Position numbers and translations under genes: made by a program. This document shows, in pieces, positions 23,732 through 38,904 of a stretch of DNA of 64,000 bases (its first letter is position 1; each line of letters starts with the position of its first letter). Below the pieces are notes generated by a model. That model was not told where the DNA came from, did not search any database, and was given only the letters and a program-made list of their open reading frames with translations. Origin of the DNA: Syncephalis fuscata (taxonomy: Eukaryota; Zoopagomycota; Zoopagomycetes; Zoopagales; Piptocephalidaceae); contig JAHLTZ010000028.1 of assembly GCA_025786725.1 (NCBI GenBank), positions 124,001-188,000 on the forward strand, given 5' to 3'.

Positions 23732-24247
23732 TTTGGAAACTTTCCAAAATCGATTGGGAGTATTCTATTTAGATTCTGGTCTGTTTAAAAATAATTAATT
23801 TACATAATCATTATCATTATTATAATAAATTAGTTATTTAATTAGCTATTATAAAATTATTGAAGTAAATGATAAATACGTACGCAGTGTAAATAATACA
23901 AATGTACTTAAAGTTGCAAATCTATGTCGATCAAACTGGTCAACTATTTAATTAATAACTAAAACCAATATTATATTACCACAACGTATAAACGCTTGCT
24001 AATAAACAACTATAATAGTTATCACGTTTATTCTGAACTTATTATTGTTGTATAATAACAAGACACTACTATATATATATATAGCATAGTTCCTATTTGA
24101 TAACCAAATAAATAGGATACATGGTGCGTAAACATTATTTTCCCAGTCTATTAAGGTAGTTCACTAACTCATTTCTTTATATTTATTTCACTCCTTTTCA
24201 TTATCAATATTGTAGCCACTTACACTGACAACACACACATACACACA
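23732..24247. other. Intergenic, no gene seen
   Basis: AT-rich interval between the membrane-protein gene and the deubiquitinase. It contains a run of TA dinucleotides near 24070 but no supported gene. Confidence 0.5.
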
Positions 24248-26240
24248 ATGTCTATTATGAAACTATTCGGCATGGTAAGCATTTATGAACCAATGAGTAA
24301 AGCCGTGATAATAATTCAACTTTAGGGCAATGCCAGTAAACTGTCAACAGCGGAACTATGGCCAGATGAGTCGGAACGCTACTATGGATTAGAGAATGTA
24401 AGTGCGACTAGGAATCCAACCATCGTATAATAACAATGACTTGATGGCTTTCTATATACGCCAAATAGTTTGGCAATACTTGGTAAGTGTATACGCTGAA
24501 CAAGTAAAGAGGCTACTAGTAAACAAGTAAACTTATTGATACTCTATAGCTATTGTAATTCTATTTTACAAGCGCTCTATTTCTGTAAACCATTTCGCGA
24601 TTGCGTTACCAATTACCCGTATGGACCCATTCCTAACTTGTTAAAAGAATCAAATGGAGAACAAGAGGCAAGAAATAGCCTATCTAGCAATACAGCAGAA
24701 CCTTGTAATCAACGATCTGCTTCTGGCTCAAATGGAATAGTCGAAGCGGCAACAAATGCATCACGCGATGTCAACGGTCAGTATAATCAACCAGCAACCA
24801 ATGGACAGGTTGAAGATACGGTTGTAAATCAACGACGACCTGAAATAATGGATAATAGTCTATTTTCAGAGTTACAAAATCTATTCTGGAAGATTAATCA
24901 ACAGAAACGTCAAAGCGGCGTCATGGCCCCAAATCAATTTATAAACAAAGTTAGAAAGGAAAATGGTAAGTTGTATGAAATAGTCATTTAAATATTAATA
25001 TTATTAAATATATATATATGATCAATGTTAGAATTATTCCGAGGCACTATGCACCAAGATGCACATGAATTTCTTATTTATATATTAAATACAGTAGCCG
25101 AGAATGTAATGGATTATGAAAAAAAGTGTTTTGAACAACATCAAGAAAAGCATCCATCAACAATAACCACGAATGGTATTAATGGGCACGTTAATGGTAA
25201 AAGTGAGCTACTTAAAGGCTGGTCCGAATATTTTGAAGATACATCAACAACAATAACAAAAGATTCAAGTAATAATGAAACACAATCAAATGTCACATCA
25301 TCAACAACAACAACGGCTACACCACCCACAACAACATGGGTTCATCGTTTATTTGAAGGTGTTTTAACCAATGAAACTAAATGCCTTACCTGTGAGACAG
25401 TAAGTATTAGTTATATACTAATTAGTTAGATATATATATATATAAAACTAATACTGATATGTAGGTTACAAGTCGTGATGAATGTTTTCTAGATCTATCC
25501 ATTGATATTGAACAACATTCTTCTGTAACAAGTTGTTTACGACAATTCTCAACAAGTGAAATGCTATGTCATAAAAATAAATTCTTTTGTGATTCGTGTT
25601 GTGCTTTACAGGAAGCAGAGAAACGGTAACGATTAATTAACCACCCACTTATCATTAATTAACCTATCTAATTATTTAGTATGAAGATTAAGCGACTTCC
25701 TAAAGTATTGGCACTACATTTGAAGCGATTCAAGTATCAAGAACGTGTGCAGCGTTACATTAAACTATCCTACCGTGTAGTATTTCCTATGGAGCTGCGT
25801 CTATTTGATACAGTAAGTGGTAGCTATAGCCTAATCTATTAATTGATATCATAGTTAACCATTGATTAGTGTGACTCTACTGAGAATCCCGATTGTCTCT
25901 ATACACTATTTGCTATTGTTGTTCATATTGGCGGGTAAGTACTTGATATATATGTATATATACCAAATGTACTGTTCTAATTCTAGTTATTAGTGGACCA
26001 CATCATGGCCACTACGTATGCATCATTAAAAGCGCTGAACAATGGTTGCTATTCGATGATGACTGTGTCCAGGTAAATATCGTAGTTAGTAGAAGACAGC
26101 AACATCAATAATAACTATGGTTCTATTAGATTATATCTGAAGATGATATTCCACGGTATTTTGGTGGATTAACTCAGAATGGATCAGGCTATCTACTTTT
26201 CTATCAAGTAGCAGATGAAGATAAATTGGCCCATGTATAA
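24248..26240 (+). CDS. USP12/46-type ubiquitin-specific protease
   Basis: A cysteine protease that removes ubiquitin from proteins; relatives in animals and fungi are activated by WD40 partners of the WDR48/WDR20 type. I read ten exons with no frame break. The Cys box ([20 protein letters not shown]) is spread over three exons, with the catalytic Cys just after an intron. The QQD/E-box region reads [12 protein letters not shown]. Two zinc-binding CxxC pairs follow (CLTCET; CDSCC). The His box is [11 protein letters not shown], then FDDDCV. The C-terminus has GSGYLLFYQ. Inserts rich in Asn, Ser and Thr sit after the Cys box and before the first CxxC, making it longer than animal USP46. The start ([10 protein letters not shown]) is the only ATG before the conserved exon 2. 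Confidence 0.92.
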
Positions 26241-26377
26241 TTGATTTAATTAACACATTAATAATTACTATAGTATAATAATAATATAATAATAATATAA
26301 TTAATTAATAGGTGTAAAGTGTTTATTTTCAGTATAAGGAATAAACACACACACACACAATGTTTTCATGATTATTA

Positions 26378-29203
<2,826 letters not shown>

Positions 29204-30009
29204 AGTCAATAGTCTTCTATTCATTGTATATAGGATATATATTTAGTTAATACTTAATAGTAGATATGTAGATACTTACATACACACACACTTAGGCAAA
29301 GTAGAAAGAGAAGAAGAAGAAGAAAGGGAAAGAGCTAGACAGTGGTATTTGTTTAGAGGAAGAAAGGGGGCTGTATTAAACTGATCTCGCTCTCCTCACT
29401 AATCAACATCATAATAAGGACAGTATTCATTATTATAGGATTGAAATGGCCTATTACCAATTCCCCTTCTTTCTCCGCCCATTGTTGTTAGTTTATCCGG
29501 TAGAATGATACAGGTTCGATCTAAGAGAGTAAATAGTATAGATGATCGCTTATTTATCGTCATTTCCCCAGTTAATTTAATTAACTAGCCTGAGAATAAA
29601 CACGTTGAGTATTCTTTTTATGGGAAATAAGCATACAAAGTAAATCAAATTCCGTGACACGTCATCATCATCATCATCATCATCACATTATGGTTATTGT
29701 TATTAACAACACTATTCGTATTTCACACACACACACACACACACAGTATTTTAATAGACTCCGCTCGCCTTTCTCTCCACTCTCTCCTACTCTCTCCACT
29801 CTTTCTTCTCTCCTTTTCCTTTTTGAGTCGTGTCTATACTACGCATATACACACACTCACGCGTGTTTTATAGGTGACGATAACTGTATCGCCTATTCAC
29901 ACTACTCTCCCCTTTTGTCCTATCTTTTCTCTTTACTTCTTATTCTCGTTTGTTTGGACTCTTTCTACCACGCTTACCGCTTCTACTGCTATTTGTATTT
30001 ACTGCAACA
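29204..30009. promoter_or_regulatory. Shared divergent promoter region of the two PCC genes
   Basis: About 800 bp separate the start codons of the head-to-head alpha (-) and beta (+) genes. The interval contains long pyrimidine/purine tracts on either side, a (CAT)n run near 29663 and a (CA)n run near 29725. The arrangement suggests joint regulation of two subunits needed in equal amounts. I cannot name specific factor sites. Confidence 0.55.
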
Positions 30010-32481
30010 ATGGCTCTACGGTTGTTGTCACGTCAATTGGGCGGAGTGTCAGTCAACACGAGTAAGCGTTTACTCGGTCGTTCTATTATGGCACCAGTAG
30101 CCATTGGTATGTCTAGGTTATCTGTAACGCCAATAGGTCATGCTGGTTATGCAACAGCCACCAGTAAAGAAACGGTATTGTATAGCACATAATGGATACA
30201 GTTACAGTATCTTATTCTATTATTCATATTAGGCAGTATTAGAGCGTATTGAAAAAAAGCGCCAACAGGCACAACAAGGTGGTGGTCAAGCACGCATTGA
30301 TGCTCAACATAAGAAGGTACTGTATATATATGAATATATATATATGGATATATAGATAGATATATATTATTAATATTTATTGAATAGGGTAAATTAACCG
30401 CCCGTGAACGTATTCATCTTTTACTCGATGAAGGATCCTTCCGAGAATATGATACATTTGTTGAACATCAATGTGTTGATTTTGGTATGGACAAGAATAA
30501 GGTAATATTGATTATATATATATGGATATATGGATATATATAATATTTAATGGATATATTCTAATAACAAGTATCATTAGATTACTGGTGATGGCGTTGT
30601 TACAGGCAAGTTATTATTATTTAATTTATTATTAACATTTTACTTACATTATGGTGGTATTGTTAGGCTATGGTACTGTTAATGGACGTACTATCTATGT
30701 ATTTAGTCAAGACTTTACGGCTTTTGGTGGTAGTTTATCTAAAATGCATGCCACAAAGATTTGTAAAGTATGTAATGACTATACCCTATTGTAAATATAT
30801 TTATATTTATTTTATATATCTATATATCTATATATCTATATAGGTTATGGATAAGGCAATGCTAGTCGGTGCTCCACTTATTGGATTGAATGACTCGGGT
30901 GGTGCACGTATTCAAGAAGGTGTTGATTCATTGGCTGGTTATGCCGATATCTTCCAGGTAAGTATAGTTGATTAAAAGATAATTAGAGCCTATTCAATAT
31001 ATTCAATATATTTAACATATATATTAATCATGAGTAATAATTGTATAGAAAAATGTACTTGCATCAGGAGTTATACCACAAATCTCTTTGATTATGGGCC
31101 CATGTGCTGGTTAGTAGACTATTTAATCATTTTTAATCAATTTTAGTTGTAATATTTATATGTAAATACATTTGATTAGGCGGTGCCGTCTATTCACCAG
31201 CTTTGACTGATTTCACTTTTATGGTACGTGATACGTCCTATCTCTTTGTTACTGGCCCGGATGTGGTTAAGGCCGTAACAAATGAGACAGTGACTCAAGA
31301 AGAGTTGGGTGGTGCCAAAGCACATACAGTAAAGTCAGGTAATTAGAACAAATACATACAAATGTATATGATACTTATACTAAATAGGTGTGGCACATAA
31401 TGCATTTGAAAATGATATTGAGGCATTGGCAAAATTACGTGAATTTATTGATTTCCTTCCGTTGTCAAACAATGAACAAGTACCACAGCGATACACAGCT
31501 GATCCAGTGTAGGTTGATTTATCATTGGCATACTGTATATTAAATGGAAATATGATAGAAATCGACATGACGATGCTCTTAACACACTAGTTCCCATTGA
31601 TAGTACTAAGGCCTATGACATCAAGGAAGTTGTTCGTCGTGTAAGTGTAGATAGAAGAAATACAGATTGAGAGAAGGGAGATATATAGCCATGACAATTA
31701 TGGATATACATGTATATATATAATTAAAGTAATATAAAATAAGCAATTCATTAACCATCCTTGTATAACTATTAGTTAGTAGATGATGGAGATTTCTTTG
31801 AAATCATGCCTGATTATGCAAAGAATATTGTTATTGGATTTGCCCGTATGGGTGGTCGTACTGTTTCAATTATTGGCAATCAACCATTAGTGTCATCAGG
31901 TGTGCTTGATATTAATGCATCGGTTAAAGCAGCTCGATTTGTACGATTCTGTGATGCATTTAACATTCCACTTATTACGCTGGTTGATGTACCTGGATTC
32001 TTACCGGGTACTGCTCAAGAACATAATGGTATTATTCGACATGGTGCCAAACTACTCTATGCCTATGCCGAGGCCACTGTACCCAAGGTGACAGTCATTA
32101 CTCGTAAGGCATATGGTGGTGCCTATGATGTTATGAGTTCGAAACATCTACGTGGTGATGTTAACTACGCTTGGCCAAGTGCCGAGATTGCCGTCATGGG
32201 TGCCAAGGGTGCCGTAGAAATTATCTTCCGTCATCAACAAAACCGAGGTAATTGGAGTGATGTAGCTGTGTATATAGTACGATTAACACAATTGAATAGC
32301 TGAAGCGGAACAAGAATATATTCGCAAGTTTGCTAATCCATTACCCGCTGCTCAGCGAGGCTTCCTCGACGATGTGATTCTTCCATCGACGACACGCTCT
32401 CGTATCATTGAAGATTTGAAGGTATTGCGTAATAAGCGTCTTACTAATCCTACCAAGAAGCATGGCAATATCCCGCTTTAA
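30010..32481 (+). CDS. Propionyl-CoA carboxylase beta subunit (carboxyltransferase)
   Basis: The carboxyltransferase subunit that passes the carboxyl group from biotin to propionyl-CoA in mitochondria. Twelve exons are read without any frame break. A basic presequence ([12 protein letters not shown], then [10 protein letters not shown]) precedes the family start (RIEKKRQQA). Highly conserved blocks follow: [61 protein letters not shown], the acyl-CoA-binding [32 protein letters not shown] and the C-terminal HGNIPL. One intron uses a GC donor (G|GCAAGT near 30604). It lies head-to-head with the alpha gene and ends 83 bp from the convergent ALG14. Confidence 0.96.
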
Positions 32482-32563
32482 TCAAATATAACATTTGCTG
32501 CTTATTTTACATTTAAATGTGTAGTTATAGTATATTAATGAGTATTACAGTTGGTTAATGTCA

Positions 32564-33498
32564 TTAAACTAAAACACCCGAGTAAATGGCTCGTGGGTAT
32601 TTATCTTTTAATGTTGGCCATTGTACAACAAAACAATCCACTGCTAAATAGAGAATACGGCCTGTAAGTGAAAGTGTTTGTGTTCGAGCAAATGATTCGA
32701 CATAGACTATTTGTGTATTACTTAGACCCAGTGCCTATATTATGAATATTAATATTAATATTAGATTGATATTGCTATTATTGCTTAATTACTTACTCGA
32801 TATATTAATATAATGACACAGACTGGAACACAACTACCTGGCCCATTACAAATAAACTAATTTTGATTATTCATTCATTTAATTAGACTGGCTAGTATTA
32901 TTGATTTATATCATTACCAGATCAGGTGATTGTTGCCAAATAATACTAATAGCTGCTATTGCCGACTTGATAACACTCCATGGTGTAGTTAGAAAGCTTT
33001 GTCCGACCTTACGGGCTCGTGGTAATGAACATATTGTATACTGAATGATGTTAGACGTATAGTTGATCAATTTATACGAATACTTACATTTTTACCGTTT
33101 GTGTTTGTGGTTGGTTTGCTTCCCATCGTATGGTACGCCGCTCACTTAGTGTATCTCCTTCAGTAATAATATAAGTGCGTGGTGTATACCGTTGCAGGCA
33201 AAGTGCCTGTAATAATGCCAACATTTCAGTTGTATGACCACCTATGTGTATACATGTGTATTAGAATAGATAGTCAACTAGTGCTATTGTATTTGCTATT
33301 TAATAGCACAATACTATGCTTAACCTACCTAACCAAGCAGAATTGTTACGCGACAAAAGTGCTTAGTAAGTTGAAGTGGTTCAATGGGTCCTTTGTGCAG
33401 ACCAGATATAATATACCATAGCCGTAATGCTAAAAGCAGTAGACAACATACAACACCGCCTAGTTATAGATTGCCGATATAGGCCAAATAAAAGCCAT
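32564..33498 (-). CDS. ALG14: ALG14, membrane-anchoring subunit of the Alg13/14 GlcNAc transferase (1-2 apparent frameshifts)
   Basis: Adds the second GlcNAc to dolichol-PP-GlcNAc in N-glycan synthesis; Alg14 anchors the catalytic Alg13 to the ER. Five exons are read. The N-terminal hydrophobic helix (VVCCLLLLALRLWYIISGL) follows a short MAFIWPISAIYN segment one base out of frame. Then come FCRVTILLG joined to GGHTTEML, TYIITEGD, PRARKVGQSF, PDLFICNGPGSCVPVC, IVYVESFARTQTLSLTGRILY and FVVQWPTLKDKYPRA, all in family order, with a short C-terminus (YSGVLV). The junction before the third exon also appears to lack one base after a run of A. The first ATG in the helix-bearing frame is absent, which is why I start at 33498. 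Confidence 0.85.
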
Positions 33499-33962
33499 TA
33501 TTACTACAACCAGTGCTATGTAATTACAACTAAACCAATGTGAATGAATAAACAAACAAAGAGGAATAGTACTATTTGAATATGATTATCGATATAGATA
33601 GTATTCTATTTATATTGATTGGTGACTTGAATAATAATGATAATAAGGTTGATCAAAATACTACATCATTTATCAAGTAAAGATTTTGAGTTAAATATAT
33701 ATATAATTGTTGTATTTAGCATATTGATACTACATTAATTAGCAATGTAATAGATTTAAAGAGTAACTTCTAATAATGAAATACAATTAAACTCTATAAA
33801 TATATGAATAAACAATTTTATTTGACAAAAAGGTCGTAAATTAAAATTGTCTAACTGTTTTTAAATGATGACGCAAAAGAAAAAAACGTTGAATCGTGAA
33901 AGTTATTTACAAAAATGTTGAAAAAAAACGAAAGAGCAAAAGAAGTGTTGTTGTAGTTGTGT
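33499..33962. other. Intergenic, no gene seen
   Basis: AT-rich DNA between the start of ALG14 and the end of the Ser-rich gene, both on the minus strand. No feature I can support. Confidence 0.5.
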
Positions 33963-36900
33963 TTACCATAGTGCAAAAGTTGCACCAATGGTGCGACAAA
34001 TAAAGCCGCCTAGTTGTGCAAGATAGCTGGGACCGAAGACAACGCCTGCACTGGCTACGCGCAGGCAAATGCCAATGATCACAAGACAGACCCAAAGGAA
34101 GGCCACTAGAATAGTTATTATGAATTAGCATTGGTAAATAGATAAGAATTTGTAAAACTTACAAAAGTGAATAGCTGAAGCGGCCACCAGTGATTGGATG
34201 GATGTTTTTAAGCCTGATTGGCTACGCTTAGGTGCTGACGATGTTGTTTGGGTGGTGTCAGAGCACTATTAATTATAATGATGATGTTAGATAATGAATT
34301 ATGTTATATTATTGCTATTACATACCATTACGTTTTCTATTGTTGTGCGTTGTCGAATTTGATGGTTGTTGGCGGTGTGTATAGATGTGCTATTAGCGAT
34401 GGATAAAGGTTGCGTTTGATGACTATTATTATTAATATTATTGTTGTTATCGATGCTATTATCATCCATAACGGAAGTGGTAGTAGCTGTAGTAGATGTT
34501 GTAAGTGATGCATCATTAACTGTGAACTGAGCAATGTCGGTAATACACTATTAGCGATACCTCGTAAACTTGGACGTCGTGAACGAGGCATTTCAGCTGT
34601 AGCCGTGACAATCTGCGATAAACAGCCCAGCAATGCATCACTCGCCGAATGGGCACGTTGATGTAGTGCCTTGTAGGTTCCAATGATGTGGCCGTCATTA
34701 TTGGTTCGCTGATTTGTAGGAAGTGAACGAAGTCCACCTCCTTGTGAATTGATTCGTCGAATAAATCGACGTGGGCGCGGTGGTAAGGCCGAATATTCTG
34801 GCGCAGAGACAGATCGTTCAATAGTGCTAGTAGTCGTGGTTGTATTGGCATTGCTATTTAAAGCTGTTTCACGCGCAGTGAATGTATCCTTTAAAATTTC
34901 AGATACAATAGGAGACTCAGGACAATCATCAGTCTTCAAAATTTCAAAATCACCAATGGCAACTTCGTCAGGATCAGTCAAAATAGATAGTTGATCCGTG
35001 TTGTACACTAGTTCTAAATAAAATGCTTCAAGAAGTTTATCTTCTACAGCAGCAGTTTTAATACTGCTTTCAGCCGATTCTAGCTGTGTCATAAATGTAT
35101 TTGCTAAATTAAATTGATCCGTCTCGGTAATTTTATCGCAAGTATCTACGGCAATATCGTTGGAAGGTATATCGATGTTCAATACGGTCGTATCCATATC
35201 TTGATCTAATATAAAATTAAATTTAATGCTATCCGACCAATCCATTGAAAATGAACGTTGTAGACGTAGTATAGGTGATGCGTCAGCGTATACCGAAGAG
35301 ATACATGGCATTGAGTGTCCACGTCTTTGTAATGATGGCTTGTTCATTGGAACTGCATCATGTAAAAAGAATTCGTCTGTAGCTTGTATGTCCTCGCCAT
35401 TTGATTCTGGTGTATTTGGGTCGTCAAACACATCATTAGGCAATAACTTCGTAATAGAACTGTTGTCGATTAAATTGTCTTCGAGTACCAATTCTTTAGT
35501 AAATATTTCATCGACTGCCAATTTACTCGTCCCATCTTTTCTTTCTACAAGAGTATCGCCTAACAAATCATCAACTGTACTCAGTTCTGTATTATTACCA
35601 ATGGAAATATTTTTGGCTTCATTGAAACGCTCAGTTTCCAAAGTAAATTCTATTTGTGTTTCTTTAAAGACTAGCTGCACAGGCTCATTTGCTATTGGTA
35701 ATAGCATCTTGTGACACTCAATGTTGGTTGCAGCCTCGATATTACTAATTTGTGGCTTTTTCTCTATACTCGTATCGTAATTGTATGGATTTCTGGAAGC
35801 CGTGTGTAACTCGACTGCTTTCTTTTCATTCTTTTGATCCAATAATAAATTACTGAATCCAATTGGAATAGTAGATAGAAATTCGCTGTGTTCATCAATA
35901 GATGTGTCAACGACGATGGATGACGATCGGGCCGGTGTTGCAGGCACAGCGGGCGCCACTGACGATGCACGACGGCTATCGAGTAGCGTCATTTCTTGAT
36001 CTTCTTCCCTGAACATCAATGGAATTAAATTTGTGACTGTTTCATGATGTGTGTATGGTGCAGTTGGGTCATCTGCATTTGCCAGTGTATTTTCATCACA
36101 AATGTTATTATTGTGAGCAAATATTTCTGATTCCTGGCTACTTCCGCCACTCTGACTGCGTTCACGCTTTGATTGGCCATCGTAGCTGCTACTTTGGCTT
36201 TCACTTGGCAATAGCTCGGCGGCCTCGTCGTTGCCAAGCGCATAGCGACGCAGGTCCCGACCATGCCAATGTAGTCACGTTCTTGATCGCTGTAGTGGCT
36301 ATCCATTGAATCGCGCACTTGAGCCACGGCTTGCCCAAATCGAGGAAATCCTAGACTACTGGTGGGTGTGGTAGCCTGCGATGAATACTTGCTGCTAGTA
36401 TTGGTAATGATGACAGGTGCTTTTCTGCGTTTACGCTTGCTGTTAGAACGCAGATGATGACCAAAGCTCAAACGGGATAATACGGTAGAATGACCATGCT
36501 TGGCTATGGAGCTGGATACCGAGGAGACAGATGACGAAGACGATACAAGTTTATCAGATGGCATGGACGGGCTCCGAGAATTGGATAGATGGAACGTGAT
36601 TTGGTCATGGCAGGCGGTTGGGAATTGGCTTTGTGAATTCTGGATTGCCATATGGTTGTCCAAGTCTGTGGTATCAGAATCGCGTGACATTTGCAGTGCA
36701 TCGTTGCTCGCGTTATTAATGCTTAAACGAGCTGAAGGAAGGGCTCGAAAGCTGGGTGACCTAGACAACGGTTTACCACGTTTGACGCCTTTGCCTCGAA
36801 GTCGACGCCACCACGAAAGGATACGTCCGTCCGTGCGAGTTTTACGCTTACTTACAGAATGCTGTCGTGACAGTGAAGTGCCTACTGTCGTAGTTGCGTT

Positions 36901-37137
36901 GTTTTTTTGTTCGACTGTATTGTTATGTAGCAAACTAGTTGGCAACAAATTGTTTACTTCATGACAATCTGAACGGGAAGTATGATGGTGAGCATTAATG
37001 TCACCAGAAATATTTGTACAAAGTGAATCAGCAGCAGTTGTCGTTTTACTGCTAGATTTTTTGCGGCCAAATATTCTTTTTACTGTGCGCGATACGCTTT
37101 TAGCCAGCCGAACTGGCGCTTTTAGTAGTTTGGGCAT
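33963..37137 (-). CDS. Long Ser/Thr-rich protein with C-terminal membrane segment, family unknown (two 1-nt frameshifts)
   Basis: I do not recognise the family. Exons are about 34326..37137, 34163..34265 and 33963..34105, giving roughly 1,000 residues. The start MPKLLKAPVRLAKSVSRTVKRIFGRKK was chosen over an ATG 14 codons upstream because it begins a basic amphipathic segment. The body is low in complexity, rich in Ser, Asn and Thr, with repeated RSPSF, RRGHSMP and RRPSL motifs that look like kinase targets or 14-3-3 sites. The last two exons give one long hydrophobic stretch (FLAFLWVCLVIIGICLRVAS) followed by FGPSYLAQLGGFICRTIGATFALW. Two places need one added base (about 36268 and 34525); each restores a long, compositionally continuous frame. 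A membrane-tethered, phosphorylated regulator is a guess from composition. Confidence 0.6.
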
Positions 37138-37238
37138 GATGGTAATACGGTTAGTAGTGTAATAGTAGTGATTATGCAATAATCAGTGGAGATAGCCTGC
37201 TAGTCGCTGTTGCCTTAATTGGGTAAATTGTAATTGTA

Positions 37239-37965
37239 ATTATTATAATAAAATTGGAGTATCAAAATAAATTGCGAAAGACGGCTTGGTCGTTTGACGG
37301 TGGATTAATAAATAATCATAAATCAGCCAAGAAAATCACAAGTAATCCTCCATGTGATGATATCGATAACAACGACAGCAATACCAAGTAGAATGCAAGA
37401 TAAACAGACACAGATAAAAATAAATAATGTAAGTAGAACAGCGTGCCAGGTAGCTTTCTCGGGGCGTCCTCGACCAGAGCAGCATGACTTTTATTTTAAT
37501 ACTCGGCCAGATGTACGCGTGTCTGCTTGCCTGTGTAGCAACGTTTGCGGCGACATTGCAACAGCGATGGCATTGGTGTTTGAGTGGCGCCTCTGTTTAA
37601 CAAGGATGCCGCTCCTTTGGTGTATCGAATCGCGTTACACACACAAGCACACGCACACAAAGATAGAAAAACAGGCAGATACACACATACATACAGATAT
37701 ACATTATAACAGTCGTACCTTCATAGCTATCCGCCTATGTTAGTAGCTGGTGGTTGGTTATTATTACACATTCCCATTTATGTGAACTATGTCGTTGATA
37801 AGATTGATTGGCTTGATTTCCACTTCCATTCGGACTATTATGACAGTGCCAACTATTATTTTACCGGATCAGATTGTAGTATTGCGCGTTAAACAGACAA
37901 TTGACATGCATAAGCGAGCAATGGTGCAAATGAGTCTTATTGAGATAATTGTACGATGCAAGTAA
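37239..37965 (+). repeat. Left arm of a 0.73-kb inverted repeat (IR2)
   Basis: Pairs with 38180-38904 as reverse complement. The arms are nearly identical but not perfect: I see a one-base length difference near 37374/38769, a substitution near 37430/38714 and a one-base difference near 37874/38270. Both arms contain a CA/TG-rich run near 37640. Because the arms differ, they are at least not simply one sequence written twice. Confidence 0.88.
37715..37965 (+). pseudogene. Exon-like frame with membrane segment in IR2 left arm (frame-broken copy)
   Basis: The frame SYLHSYPPMLVAGGWLLLHI, then YVNYVVDKIDWLDFHF and DYYDSANYYFTGSD, has a membrane helix and coding-like composition, but I do not recognise it. 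In this arm an extra T after GGATCAGAT breaks the frame into SDCSIAR and a stop. In the right arm (minus strand, 38180-38407) the same exon stays open through VVLRVKQTIDMHKRAMVQM to a possible donor. Which copy is correct is unclear, and no upstream exon could be joined with confidence. Confidence 0.35.
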
Positions 37966-38179
37966 ATTTTAACTGTGACTACGGCGTTAAGCACTATCAC
38001 CGACGTACATAGCAGCAATTGCGTATTATTTTCGCTCAGAGCTAATCTTTTTTCTAGCTGCCGTGCCACCTTTGTATCACCTTACACATTTTGATGGTTG
38101 TGATAAAAAAGCAAAAGTATACTACAATTACTGTTATGTATGTCAGCGAACATTATCGTCAATGTGCTCATGGCCAATG
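37966..38179. other. 214-bp spacer of IR2
   Basis: Unique DNA between the two arms. A strong polypyrimidine-TAG acceptor (TTTTTTCTAG near 38050) is followed by a Cys-rich open stretch (GCDKKAKVYYNYCYVCQ), so part of an exon may cross from the spacer into the right arm. The pieces could not be joined to a recognisable gene. Confidence 0.4.
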
Positions 38180-38904
38180 TTACTTGCATCGTACAATTAT
38201 CTCAATAAGACTCATTTGCACCATTGCTCGCTTATGCATGTCAATTGTCTGTTTAACGCGCAATACTACATCTGATCCGGTAAAATAATAGTTGGCACTG
38301 TCATAATAGTCCGAATGGAAGTGGAAATCAAGCCAATCAATCTTATCAACGACATAGTTCACATAAATGGGAATGTGTAATAATAACCAACCACCAGCTA
38401 CTAACATAGGCGGATAGCTATGAAGGTACGACTGTTATAATGTATATCTGTATGTATGTGTGTATCTGCCTGTTTTTCTATCTTTGTGTGTGTGTGCTTG
38501 TGTGTGTAACGCGATTCGATACACCAAAGGAGCGGCATCCTTGTTAAACAGAGGCGCCACTCAAACACCAATGCCATCGCTGTTGCAATGTCGCCGCAAA
38601 CGTTGCTACACAGGCAAGCAGACACGCGTACATCTGGCCGAGTATTAAAATAAAAGTCATGCTGCTCTGGTCGAGGACGCCCCGAGAAAGCTACCTGGCA
38701 CGCTGTTCTACTTCCATTATTTATTTTTATCTGTGTCTGTTTATCTTGCATTCTACTTGGTATTGCTGCGTTGTTATCGATATCATCACATGGAGGATTA
38801 CTTGTGATTTTCTTGGCTGATTTATGATTATTTATTAATCCACCGTCAAACGACCAAGCCGTCTTTCGCAATTTATTTTGATACTCCAATTTTATTATAA
38901 TAAT
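38180..38904 (-). repeat. Right arm of the 0.73-kb inverted repeat (IR2)
   Basis: Reverse complement of 37239-37965 with a handful of single-base differences. Outside 38904 the sequence diverges at once from the mirrored left flank. The differences between arms change whether short frames are open: this arm keeps two frames open that are broken in the left arm. Confidence 0.88.
38460..38814 (+). CDS. Possible small membrane protein in IR2 right arm, unrecognised
   Basis: A short frame starting MYLPVFLSLCVCACVCNAIR resembles a signal peptide but is coded by a TG/CA repeat, so it may be chance. It continues with SLLQCRRKRCYTGKQTRVHLAEY, a stop, then an in-frame stretch with EDAPRKLPGTLFYFHYLFLS and a membrane helix (SVSVYLAFYLVLLRC) ending HHMEDYL. 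Reading through needs an intron or a missing base near 38645. In the left arm the same segment is frame-broken. I cannot assign a function, and the coding status is doubtful. Confidence 0.25.

Noticed and set aside
29654-30100. Plus-strand frame with a His run and CA-repeat before PCC beta
   Set aside because: It is made of CAT and CA microsatellites and overlaps the beta-subunit start in another frame; composition is repeat-driven.
37354-37743. Long open frame rich in THKHTH in the second palindrome
   Set aside because: The frame spans a CA repeat, is broken by one-base differences between arms, and its composition does not resemble a protein; antisense frames in the same DNA look more coding-like.
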